DNA from: Bryobacterales bacterium | GTDB lineage: Bacteria > Acidobacteriota > Terriglobia > Bryobacterales > Bryobacteraceae | Assembly: GCA_003142355.1 (NCBI GenBank) | Contig: PLMF01000033.1 | Location: 1 to 42,935, forward strand | Direction of reading: 5' to 3' | Length of the DNA: 42,935 nucleotides | Part shown: piece after piece, positions 8,748-16,447 of the stretch | Numbering within the stretch: the first letter of the stretch is position 1 | Layout of the letters: each line of letters opens with the position of its first letter | Notes under the pieces: model-generated | The model's input: only the letters and a program-made list of their open reading frames with translations | Databases searched by the model: none | What the model was told of the DNA's origin: nothing | Made by a program: the position numbers and the translations under genes

Positions 8748-9224
8748 ATGGAGACTTCAGTGTCAACAACGTCTACGCCACTTCCTCAAGAGTCTGGGCG
8801 AGGCCAAAAGGCGCCCGGAGTTCAGCGACAGGATTCGTCCGGAGTATCGACGGGCGACAAGGTGGCTCTAGCGATCGGCGCGGATGGCACGACGCTCGAA
8901 CATTTCGGATATGCGGAGCGGTTCGCGGTATACGAGTTCGGTCCGGGAACGCCCGTGCAGCGGGAGATTCGGGAAGCCGCCGCATTCTGCCGCCGGGAAG
9001 ACAAGGAAGCCAATCTTCAGGCGGTAGCCGGTTTGCTCTGCGATTGCCGCGCCGTGATTTGCGCGGCCATCGGACCCTGTGCGCGCCTGGAGTTGTCGTG
9101 CTCCAATGTGGAAGCGTACGAGTTCGACGGCTCCGTGGAAGCCGCCATACAGGTCATCGCACGCCGTCCTCTATTCGGCCGGCCCCCACAACGGACCGAA
9201 TCGGTTAGGGAGTCTTCCGAGTGA
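8748..9224 (+). CDS. NifX/NafY-type cofactor-binding domain protein
   Basis: A 158-residue protein with a disordered N-terminus (1-35) and one dinitrogenase iron-molybdenum cofactor domain (about 38-140): KVALAIGADGTTLEHFGYAE carries the HFG motif (52-54) typical of NifX, NafY and the C-terminal half of long NifB proteins. In nitrogen fixers such domains hold NifB-co or FeMo-co during assembly. Here the NifB gene two places downstream lacks this domain, so this is probably its split-off partner. It has unusually many cysteines in the second half (six between about 77 and 116). The stop overlaps the NifH start as GTGA, so the two are coupled. Confidence 0.8.
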   Translation: METSVSTTSTPLPQESGRGQKAPGVQRQDSSGVSTGDKVALAIGADGTTLEHFGYAERFAVYEFGPGTPVQREIREAAAFCRREDKEANLQAVAGLLCDCRAVICAAIGPCARLELSCSNVEAYEFDGSVEAAIQVIARRPLFGRPPQRTESVRESSE

Positions 9225-10096
9225 GTTCCAAAATCAAACAAATCGCGATCTACGGTAAGGGTGGCATCGGCAAGTCTACCACCACAAGCAACATCTCCGC
9301 GGCCTTGGCTCTCGCCGGGCACAGGGTGATGCAGGTTGGGTGCGACCCCAAGAGCGACTCCACCAACACACTGCGTGGAGGCCGGTACATTCCGACGGTC
9401 CTCGAGACGCTGCGGGAGAAATCCAAGGTCACCCTGGAAGAAGTCGTCTACCAGGGTTTTGGGGGCGTCTACTGCGTGGAAGCCGGCGGACCCGCGCCGG
9501 GTGTCGGATGCGCCGGACGCGGCATCATTACAGCGGTGGAATTGCTGAAACAGTTGCACGTGTTCGAATACCTCGAATTGGACATGGTGATCTTCGACGT
9601 GCTTGGAGACGTCGTGTGCGGCGGTTTTGCCACGCCGATTCGCGAAGGCATCGCGGAGCACGTATTCACCGTTTCTTCCGCCGACTTCATGGCCATCTAC
9701 GCCGCCAACAACCTCTTCAGAGGTATCCAGAAATATTCCAACAGCGGCGGAGCGCTGCTCGGTGGAGTGATCGCGAATTCCATCAATGCCTCCTATCAGC
9801 GGGAACTGGTGAATGACTTTGTCCGCCGCACCAAGACCGGGGTGGTGGAATACGTGCCCCGCTCGATTACCGTCACGCAAAGCGAACTGCAGGGCAAGAC
9901 CACGATCGAAGCGGCTCCCGAGAGCGAGCAGGCTGCGATCTATCGCGGACTCGCCGATCGGATCTACGAGCATAACGCTTCCCGCGTGCCGGAACCGCTG
10001 AACGATAAGGACCTGCGGGCCTGGGCGGGACAATGGGCCGCCGACATTCTGAAACTGGAAACGGAGAGCACTTCTCTCGTGGGCGCGGGCGTTTAA
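9221..10096 (+). CDS. nifH: NifH-like nitrogenase iron protein
   Basis: A 291-residue P-loop ATPase, normal NifH length. Walker A GKGGIGKST at 12-20; cluster ligand Cys97 in PGVGCAGRGI at exactly the classical number, followed by Arg100, the residue ADP-ribosylated in some NifH proteins; second ligand Cys133 in DVLGDVVCGGFA. These are true NifH motifs rather than ChlL/BchL or CfbC forms. It would dock on the NifDK-like complex and pass electrons with ATP hydrolysis. The GTG start at 9221 overlaps the upstream stop. The electron donor is not in the window. Confidence 0.93.
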   Translation: MSSKIKQIAIYGKGGIGKSTTTSNISAALALAGHRVMQVGCDPKSDSTNTLRGGRYIPTVLETLREKSKVTLEEVVYQGFGGVYCVEAGGPAPGVGCAGRGIITAVELLKQLHVFEYLELDMVIFDVLGDVVCGGFATPIREGIAEHVFTVSSADFMAIYAANNLFRGIQKYSNSGGALLGGVIANSINASYQRELVNDFVRRTKTGVVEYVPRSITVTQSELQGKTTIEAAPESEQAAIYRGLADRIYEHNASRVPEPLNDKDLRAWAGQWAADILKLETESTSLVGAGV

Positions 10097-10119
10097 GCTC
10101 CGCGCCGCCGTCAAAAGAG

Positions 10120-11076
10120 ATGCTGGAAATACTCCAAGCCGACACCCCGCCCGGAGCAGGCGCAAGCGTGTGTCCGGCTCACGGGATGCGCGTGGCCCTG
10201 CCGTCCTCCGTGGCGCAACTGGAAGGGCGCCACCCCTGCTATAGCTTCACCGCCGGCGGGCACCAGAGGAGTGGGAGGCTGCACGTTCCGGTGAGCCCGG
10301 CGTGCAACATCCGGTGCCGATTTTGCCGCCGCGAATTCAACCGCATGGAACAGCGCCCTGGTGTTGCCCGCAGACTGGTAGCGCCTTCGGAAGCCGTGGG
10401 GATTGTGGAGCGGGCGCTGACGCTCTGCCCCGCGATTCGCGTAATCGGTATCGCGGGCCCTGGCGATACCCTCGCTACCGGCCACGCGATACGGACCTTC
10501 GCGCTGGTTCATGCCAGGTTCCCCGATCTGGTGAATTGCCTTTCGACCAACGGACTGCTGCTCGAAGAGAAGAGCGAGCAACTGGTCGAGGCGGGTGTCC
10601 GGACCGTCACCGTGACGGTGAATGCCGTACATCCATCCATTCTCGAAAGGATCTGCCGCGGCATCGTGCTTCGCGGAGAAAGGCTGAAGGGAATTGCGGC
10701 GGCCAAGGCGCTGATCGCGAATCAACTGCGGGGCATTCGTCGCGTCACCCGTCTGGGTGCGGTGGTGAAAGTGAACACCGTGCTGATCCCGGGAGTGAAT
10801 GAGGAACATATTGGAACAGTGGCGGCGGCGGTGGCGGCGGCCGGCGCATCGCTGATCAACGTCATCCCGCTAATTCCGGCGCATGAGTTGGCCCATATTC
10901 CGGCTCCGGATTTCATCCAGGTTCACGACGCGCGCGCGGCGGCGGAAAAGCACCTGACGGTCTTCACGCATTGCCACCGATGCCGTGCCGACGCCTGCGG
11001 CATTCCGGGGGAAACCGATCTCGCTTCGCGAGTCTACGGGGAGCCCGTGGCGGCCTCCGCGTTTTCGCATGGATAG
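10120..11076 (+). CDS. nifB: NifB-like radical SAM protein (short form)
   Basis: A 318-residue radical SAM enzyme. HPCYSF at 38-43, the SAM-cluster motif CNIRCRFC (Cys62, 66, 69), GIAGPGDTLA, CLSTNGL, and the C-terminal HCHRCRADACG (Cys285, 288, 293) all match NifB, which fuses two 4Fe-4S units and inserts carbide to give the [8Fe-9S-C] NifB-co. The NifX-like C-terminal domain of long NifB is absent and is supplied by the separate gene at 8748. The ATG at 10120, 23 bases after NifH, is used; the frame stays open further upstream inside NifH. With no nifE or nifN in view, its product may go straight to the catalytic protein. Confidence 0.9.
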   Translation: MLEILQADTPPGAGASVCPAHGMRVALPSSVAQLEGRHPCYSFTAGGHQRSGRLHVPVSPACNIRCRFCRREFNRMEQRPGVARRLVAPSEAVGIVERALTLCPAIRVIGIAGPGDTLATGHAIRTFALVHARFPDLVNCLSTNGLLLEEKSEQLVEAGVRTVTVTVNAVHPSILERICRGIVLRGERLKGIAAAKALIANQLRGIRRVTRLGAVVKVNTVLIPGVNEEHIGTVAAAVAAAGASLINVIPLIPAHELAHIPAPDFIQVHDARAAAEKHLTVFTHCHRCRADACGIPGETDLASRVYGEPVAASAFSHG

Positions 11077-11196
11077 GAAAGGGAACGTCTTTATGGGAGC
11101 CGCGATCCTCACCGAAAAGCACGAGACTCGCCTGCGCCAACGGTATCTGGGGCCGTGGGCGGTGCTCGGGCAGTCCATCTGGGCGGATACCACTTG

Positions 11197-11313
11197 ATGA
11201 TCGCGCTTCCCAGCACCGACCGCCTGGTTCTGGACCGCGCCTATGCCGGCCACCGGGGCGGATTGCGACTGATCGAGGATACCTATGCATCCGTGCTGTC
11301 GACTTACGAGTAA
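11197..11313 (+). pseudogene. Relic of a second NifK/NifN-type C-terminus
   Basis: A 38-codon stretch reads IALPSTDRLVLDRAYAGHRG and then GLRLIED, ending at TAA. It aligns with the last ~35 residues of the NifK-like protein downstream (VSFPATDRLILNRAYAGYRG then SVTFVED); most codons in the best block are also similar in DNA. Nothing upstream in frame resembles the rest of the protein. The simplest reading is that a paralogous component gene once stood between nifB and the NifD-like gene and was deleted, leaving its 3' end. The rest of 11077-11334 shows nothing else recognisable. Confidence 0.65.
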
Positions 11314-11334
11314 CTCAACGCAAGAGGCTTCCCT

Positions 11335-12786
11335 ATGCCAATCGTAAAACCCGTTGAAATCCGCGAGTCCCGCCTGGGAACCGTCATCGCCTGTGGCGGC
11401 TCCTGCCAGAGTGTGGCCAGAGAGGCGAGACAGGGCTGCCTCAAGCGGGCGGAGCGCACTTTCAGCCAGGCCACCGTCTGCCAGGAATGGTACAGCATGT
11501 TCACGCTGCTGACGGTGCAGAACTCGGTGGCGATCGTTCACGCGCCGGTCGGCTGCGCGTCGAGCGGCTCGACCATGAACATTTTCAACCGCATGGGCCA
11601 GGTGGTCCGCGGCGAGAGCCGCATCCGCAACGCCCGCTGGTTCTCCACCAACCTGACGGAGAGCGACACCATCCACGGCGGCGAGGACAAGCTTCGCGCC
11701 GCGGTGCTGGCCGCCGAGGAGCGCTACCACCCCGAGGCTATCTTCATCTTCACCTCCTGCGTCTCCGGAATCATCGGCGACCCGGTGGCCGAGATCGTCG
11801 GCCGCCTACAGGACGAGGTGAAGACGCGCCTGGTTCTCAGCCAATGCGAGGGCTTCCGCAGCAGCGTCTGGCTGACCGGGTTCGACGCCTCGTTCCACGC
11901 GATCTTGAACTACGTGATCGACGCGCCGAGGGAGACCGACCCAAACCTGGTGAACGTCATCTCTCCGCTCACGGTCGGACGTCTCGATGAGATTGAACTG
12001 GAGAGGCTGCTGAAGCAGTTGAATCTCGAAGCGAACTTCGTTCCGTGCTACGCCTCATTGGAAGGACTGCGCCGCGCCGCCGCGGCGGCTGCCACCACGG
12101 CCACTTGCCTCACTTATGGCGATTACTTCGCGCGGGAACTGACGAAACGCTACAAGATTCCTCACACGCGCGAATTGATGCCTCTGGGAATCGAGAGCAC
12201 GGACCGCTGGCTGCTGCAGCTTGCCGAGTTGACGGGCAGGGGCGACCAGGCGCGAAGGCTGATCGAAGCCGAGCACGCGCGCATCGCCCCGCGCCTGGCT
12301 GAACTCAAGGCGCGGCTCCAGGGGAAGCGCGTCTTCGTCAGCGCCGGACAGGCACGGGCATTGAGTATCTCCAACTTCGCCGACGAACTCGGCTTTGAGC
12401 TGGCCGGCACCACCATCTATCAATACGACGAAGTGATTGCCGAAAGCCTCCAGCGCCTGGCCGGGCGGAGGGGAGCGCAGGCAGCCACCATCAACATCGC
12501 CAATGTGCAGCCGTTCGAACAGGCCAACCTGCTGCGCCGCCTTAAGCCGGACCTCTACATTGCCGACGAGATGACCACGGGCTTCGCCGCGCGGGCGGGC
12601 ATCCCGACAGTCATGATCTACGATTACGGGATGAACTACCTGGGATACAACGGACTGATCGCTACCGGAGAGCGAATGGTCAATGCGCTGAAGAATCCGA
12701 GCTTCGCCGTTAAGTTGGCCCGGCACCGGCGGCTCCCGTACCGGGAGGAGTGGTACCAGCAGGATCCGTTCAAGTACATCGAGTAA
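11335..12786 (+). CDS. NifD-like nitrogenase component 1 alpha subunit (non-canonical)
   Basis: A 483-residue protein of the nitrogenase component 1 family. P-cluster cysteines correspond to Cys49 (ATVCQEW), Cys74 (HAPVGCAS) and Cys142 (TSCVSGIIGD). Cys258 in ATCLTYGDYFARELTKRY aligns with FeMo-co ligand Cys275 of Azotobacter NifD. The segment CEGFRSSVWLTGF (171-183) aligns with CEGFRGVSQSLGHH but lacks Gln191 and His195. The region around MIYDYGMNYLGYNG (427-440) lacks the His442 ligand, and Lys426 is also not seen. It therefore should bind a cofactor through Cys but is unlikely to reduce N2. Three further N-terminal cysteines (20, 24, 35) are unexplained. It lies 9 bases before its partner. 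Closest known functional idea: methylthio-alkane reductase MarD or another nitrogenase-like reductase; inference only. Confidence 0.85.
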   Translation: MPIVKPVEIRESRLGTVIACGGSCQSVAREARQGCLKRAERTFSQATVCQEWYSMFTLLTVQNSVAIVHAPVGCASSGSTMNIFNRMGQVVRGESRIRNARWFSTNLTESDTIHGGEDKLRAAVLAAEERYHPEAIFIFTSCVSGIIGDPVAEIVGRLQDEVKTRLVLSQCEGFRSSVWLTGFDASFHAILNYVIDAPRETDPNLVNVISPLTVGRLDEIELERLLKQLNLEANFVPCYASLEGLRRAAAAAATTATCLTYGDYFARELTKRYKIPHTRELMPLGIESTDRWLLQLAELTGRGDQARRLIEAEHARIAPRLAELKARLQGKRVFVSAGQARALSISNFADELGFELAGTTIYQYDEVIAESLQRLAGRRGAQAATINIANVQPFEQANLLRRLKPDLYIADEMTTGFAARAGIPTVMIYDYGMNYLGYNGLIATGERMVNALKNPSFAVKLARHRRLPYREEWYQQDPFKYIE

Positions 12787-12795
12787 AGGAGCCCT

Positions 12796-14112
12796 ATGAT
12801 CTGCACGATTTCGGAGAACCCGCGTTACTCCTGCGCCCTGGGCGGCGCCATACCGTCGGTGGCCGCGATCCACCGCGCCATACCCGTGCTCCATTCCGGC
12901 CCGGGCTGCGGAATGCAGCTCTTCAACGGGCAGAACTACGTGGCCGGATACCAAGGCTACGGCTACGTCGGGGGATCGGCCCTGCCCAGCACCAACACGT
13001 ACGAAAAGGAAGTGGTGTTCGGCGGCGAGAAGAGGTTGCGGCAGGTCCTCGGCGCGGCGCTCGACGTGATGGACGGCGACTTGTACGTGGTCCTCACCGG
13101 CTGCACCTCGGAAATCATAGGTGACGATATCGGCGCCATCGTGGGCGAATTCCGTCCGCAACTGGAGGCTCAAGGCCGCGCCGTTGCCTTCGCATCGACG
13201 GGCGGGTTCAAGGGCAACACCTACTACGGGTACGACCGCGTCTTCGAGGCGCTCGCCAAACAGATCGTCGTTCCGGCGCGCCGCCGTTCGCGGAAGGTGA
13301 ACCTGCTGGGCGTCGTGCCATCGCAGGACTTGTTCTGGCAGGGCAACCTCGAGGAACTGGCGCGCCTGTTGGACCGTCTCGGGATTGAGGTCAACACCTT
13401 CCTTACTGGAGACCGGGGTCTTAGCGAGGTTCGCAAGTCATCGAACGCCGCGCTGAATCTCATCTTCTCGCCCTATCTCGCGGACTCGGCGGCCGGCATC
13501 TACGCCGAGCGTTTCGGCGTGCCATCCCTGCGTTTCAATAGCGTGCCCGTTGGTCCGACGGCCACTTCCGAATTTTTCCGCCGGGTCGCCGAACAGCTCA
13601 AGATCGGCGAAGCGGTCCTTCGGAAGGCGATCGCGGCGGAAACCGCCTATACCTACGAATACTTCGACAAATCGTCGCTGGTCGTCACTGGCTTCAGCAT
13701 CCAGCACCGGTTCGCGATCGTTGGAGACGCCGCCACGGTCATCGGAATCACGAAGTTTCTGGTGAACGACTTCAGCCAGTTGCCGGCCATCGCGGTGATT
13801 ACGGACGATCCGCCGGACGAATCCCGTGCACGAATCGTCCACGATCTGACGACGCTGGAGTACGCCGATCCACCACAGGTGGTGTTCGCCCCCGATCTCT
13901 GGAGCGTACACGAAGCCGTGCGCCAGGCGAGCCCCACCCTGATTCTGGGCAGTTCACTCGATAAGGATCTGGCGCAGGAACTGGGCGTCCCCCACAAATC
14001 CGTGAGCTTCCCGGCGACCGACCGGCTCATTCTGAATCGCGCCTACGCGGGATACCGCGGCAGCGTAACCTTCGTCGAGGATTTGTTGGAATCCGGTCTG
14101 ACGCCGCTCTGA
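12796..14112 (+). CDS. NifK-like nitrogenase component 1 beta subunit
   Basis: A 438-residue partner subunit. The P-cluster cysteines are all kept: Cys13 (PRYSCALGG), Cys38 (HSGPGCGMQ) and Cys103 (LTGCTSEIIGDD). The protein starts almost directly at the first ligand, so it lacks the long N-terminal arm of NifK that wraps the alpha subunit in Mo-nitrogenase. The strong site AAAGGAG precedes the ATG. Expected to form an alpha2-beta2 complex with the gene product upstream and receive electrons from the NifH-like protein. It is last in the cluster; a truncated metabolic gene abuts its 3' end on the other strand. Confidence 0.85.
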   Translation: MICTISENPRYSCALGGAIPSVAAIHRAIPVLHSGPGCGMQLFNGQNYVAGYQGYGYVGGSALPSTNTYEKEVVFGGEKRLRQVLGAALDVMDGDLYVVLTGCTSEIIGDDIGAIVGEFRPQLEAQGRAVAFASTGGFKGNTYYGYDRVFEALAKQIVVPARRRSRKVNLLGVVPSQDLFWQGNLEELARLLDRLGIEVNTFLTGDRGLSEVRKSSNAALNLIFSPYLADSAAGIYAERFGVPSLRFNSVPVGPTATSEFFRRVAEQLKIGEAVLRKAIAAETAYTYEYFDKSSLVVTGFSIQHRFAIVGDAATVIGITKFLVNDFSQLPAIAVITDDPPDESRARIVHDLTTLEYADPPQVVFAPDLWSVHEAVRQASPTLILGSSLDKDLAQELGVPHKSVSFPATDRLILNRAYAGYRGSVTFVEDLLESGLTPL

Positions 14113-14139
14113 TTCGAAGGGCACCACGATCCAGGCGAG

Positions 14140-14626
14140 TGGCGGCAGTCTTGGCCGCCGGGCAGTTGAATTCGACCAGTTTCATCAGCGGGTTGGTGGG
14201 AGATTCGATCCACACAGCGGCGGCGCCACCGGCCAGCACCCTTTCGGTGGCCGCGGCATCCCGAAGATCCACGTACACGGCCTCGATCCCCTTGCCGCGC
14301 AGCACCGATTGGAACAGGCGGTAGGTGCCGCCATACAGATCGCTGTGGACCACGATACGGTCGCCGGAATCGAACATCATGAGGACCGTGGTTTCGGCTG
14401 CCATCCCAGTGGCAAAAGCGAATCCCGATGATCCACCCTCAAGCGACGCGAGACAGGCTTCCAGAGCTTTCCGCGTGGGATTTCCGCTGCGCGAGTAGTC
14501 GAAAGCTCCGGGGCGGTTGACGCCCTGGAAGGCGAACGTGGAAGTCTGATAGATCGGCGTCATGACAGCGCCGATGTGGTCGACGGGCGAATGGCCCGCG
14601 TGAATAGCAAGCGTTTTGAACTTCAA
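14140..14626 (-). pseudogene. Truncated trans-sulfuration PLP enzyme (Cys/Met metabolism family)
   Basis: The minus strand encodes the first ~160 residues of a cystathionine gamma-synthase / O-acetylhomoserine sulfhydrylase relative: FKTLAIHAGHSPVDHIGA, then TPIYQTSTF, DYSRSGNPTR, LEGG...FATGMAAE and WIESPTNPLMKLVEF. The homology then fades within about 30 bases and the frame runs into the end of the NifK-like gene. The PLP-binding lysine half of the ~390-residue enzyme is missing, so it cannot be active. A TTG at 14626 is the only start near the homologous N-terminus. In Mar-type systems a related enzyme makes methionine from released methanethiol, which makes this neighbour suggestive. Confidence 0.75.
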
Positions 14627-14751
14627 TGAAATTTCGCGATTACAGGATTCTTTCGAAGAGTATGGAGGCCGGCTATCTTTCGCCGCATCGGGCAATCGGG
14701 AGGGGCCACACTCGCGGCCCCTCTCAAAAGCCCTCAGCGAAATAATACCAT

Positions 14752-14828
14752 TGTCCATAGGGATAAGTCAGTAACCGCCAAATGCCCGCCAGCGGAAGTG
14801 GCGGCTATGGCCCTAATCCCCATGGACA
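14752..14828. repeat. Inverted repeat with 51-base loop
   Basis: TGTCCATAGGGAT (14752-14764) pairs with ATCCCCATGGACA (14816-14828) with one G:T-type mismatch. A second small hairpin (CCGCCA...TGGCGG) lies inside the loop. It ends 14 bases before a -35 box, so it may be a regulatory site or the ends of a tiny mobile element. Confidence 0.45.
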
Positions 14829-14842
14829 TTGTAATTTTTTTC

Positions 14843-14871
14843 TTGACACGCCGCGCAGAATCGTCTAATCT
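14843..14871 (+). promoter_or_regulatory. Promoter for the TlpA-LanC gene pair
   Basis: TTGACA (14843-14848), 17-base spacer, TAATCT (14866-14871). The -35 is consensus and the -10 is fair. A T-run lies directly upstream. The resulting leader would be about 265 bases, long enough to contain regulation. Confidence 0.55.
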
Positions 14872-15143
14872 GAGAAAACATGATGGCCGGGACACAATTT
14901 ACGGCTGCACCGCACCCGGCTCCATCGTGCGTCCTGGCCTCCTGCTGTCGCCCCATCTACTGCCTTTGTCGATAGCCGTCCTCGCGGACTGATCCTGGCT
15001 CTACTCAGTCTGCCGCAGGCACGGCGCACCCTCTAACGCATTTCTGGCTTTCCAGTGTCATTGAGGCACGCGGTGAAGATCCGCTTCGCGCGGTGTACCC
15101 GTGCCATGTAATTAACGAACAGTCATTCAAACAAGGAGACAAC

Positions 15144-16424
15144 ATGAAACTCAAGAACTTACTCACAGTGATTCTCGCCATCGCGCCTGCCGCACTGGCA
15201 CAGCCGGTGGCCGGGCTTTGGCAAGCGACGCTCACTACCAGAGAAGCCGAAGTCCCCTTCCGCCTGGAGATCGCGGGCAGCGGGGCGAACGTGCAAGGCT
15301 GGTTCTTTAACGGCGATCAGAAGGTCCACTCAACGAGCGGCCGGTTTGAGAACGGTAAGCTCGTCCTCAACTTCGACCAATACGCCTCAAGACTGGAAGC
15401 CACCCTGAAGAACGGGGTTCTCGAAGGTACCTACGGCCGCTCCCCGGCGGCTTCGCGCAACGCCGGGCGGGGGGGCAATTCATTCCGCGCCACGATCTAT
15501 ACTCCGCAGCCCAAGGTGGCAGCCGCCGACGTTCCTTCGATCGATGGCCTGTGGGAGATTCCACTCACCCAGAGCAGAAAGCACGGGGAGTCTTCCTGGC
15601 GTTTCATCGTGCGCCAGTCCGGGGCGGACATCTCCGCTGCCATCCTGCGAATCGACGGGGACACGGGGGCGCTGACCGGCACATATCGGGACGGCAAGTT
15701 CGTGCTGAGCCACTTCTCCGGCGGCCGCCCGGCGCGCCTCGAAGTGACGCCCGCCGGCGACGGCACGCTGGACCTGGTTCTGCGCGATGGGCACGCCGAA
15801 GTGGCGGCCGGAAACCGGCTGAAGGCCGTGCGTCCTGCCCAGGCTAGGGCGCTAGGCCTGCCAGTGCCTTCGGACGCTTCGCTGCACACGGGTGTGAAGG
15901 ACCCCAACGAGCGCTTTCATTTCCGCTTCCCGGACCTCAACGGACAGGTTGTCTCCGATGGCGACGCACGCTTTCAGGGCAAAGTGGTTCTGGTGAACGT
16001 CACGGGAAGCTGGTGCCCGAACTGCCACGACGAATCGCCTTACCTGGCGGAACTCTATCGCAAGTACCACAAAGCGGGGCTCGAAATCGTAGCGCTGAAT
16101 TTCGAGGAGGAGGAGCAACTGAAGGACCCCACCCGTTTGCACGCCTACGTGAAGCAGTATGGAATCGAGTATCCGGTATTGCTTGGGGGCACGCAGGACC
16201 AGGTGAATGCCAAGCTACCCCAGGCGGTCAATCTCAACTCCTGGCCGACGACGTTCTTTCAGGACCGCAGCGGCCGGATTCGCAGGGTTCACGTCGGCTT
16301 CGCGGGCCCCGCTACGGGAGAGTTGAATACGCTCCTGAAGGAGGAATTCACTACCGAGATCGAGCGCCTGCTGGCGGAAAAGGCAGAGCCCTTGGTTTCG
16401 CAAAATCAGAGCGCGGCGCGTTAG
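15144..16424 (+). CDS. Exported TlpA-like thioredoxin-fold protein with N-terminal beta domains
   Basis: A 426-residue exported protein. Signal peptide 1-19 (ending ALAQ); two related beta-rich segments (about 22-115 and 130-235, each opening GLWQ or GLWE) of unknown function; then a TlpA/AhpC-type thioredoxin domain from about 255 with active site WCPNC (Cys291, Cys294) followed by YLAELYRKYHKAGLEIVALN. Such proteins reduce disulfides or deliver electrons in the periplasm. The ATG follows AAGGAG. The LanC-like gene starts 23 bases downstream, and both products should be exported, so a shared substrate is likely. Confidence 0.85.
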   Translation: MKLKNLLTVILAIAPAALAQPVAGLWQATLTTREAEVPFRLEIAGSGANVQGWFFNGDQKVHSTSGRFENGKLVLNFDQYASRLEATLKNGVLEGTYGRSPAASRNAGRGGNSFRATIYTPQPKVAAADVPSIDGLWEIPLTQSRKHGESSWRFIVRQSGADISAAILRIDGDTGALTGTYRDGKFVLSHFSGGRPARLEVTPAGDGTLDLVLRDGHAEVAAGNRLKAVRPAQARALGLPVPSDASLHTGVKDPNERFHFRFPDLNGQVVSDGDARFQGKVVLVNVTGSWCPNCHDESPYLAELYRKYHKAGLEIVALNFEEEEQLKDPTRLHAYVKQYGIEYPVLLGGTQDQVNAKLPQAVNLNSWPTTFFQDRSGRIRRVHVGFAGPATGELNTLLKEEFTTEIERLLAEKAEPLVSQNQSAAR

Positions 16425-16447
16425 CCGCCTGGATTCGGGGAGAACCC

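Larger units (their letters stand above)
14627..15143. other. Non-coding region before the TlpA-like gene
   Basis: About 500 bases without a credible gene. It contains an inverted repeat (14752-14828) and a promoter (14843-14871), both listed separately, then a ~270-base leader to the TlpA-like gene with a short stretch (CTCAGTCTGCCGC, near 15005) also found in the MITE-like element at 18 kb. I looked for riboswitch signatures (cobalamin, SAM) and recognised none. Confidence 0.4.

Noticed and set aside
8748..14112. Classical N2-fixing nif operon
   Set aside because: No nifE, nifN or nifV, no sigma-54 promoter, and the NifD-like protein lacks the residues matching His195, Gln191, Lys426 and His442.
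9221..14112. Dark protochlorophyllide/chlorophyllide reductase or F430 reductase (CfbCD)
   Set aside because: NifB and NifX-like genes are present, the iron protein has NifH-type CAGRGI and DVLGDVVCGGFA motifs, and the NifD-like protein keeps the cofactor cysteine, which those tetrapyrrole reductases do not need.
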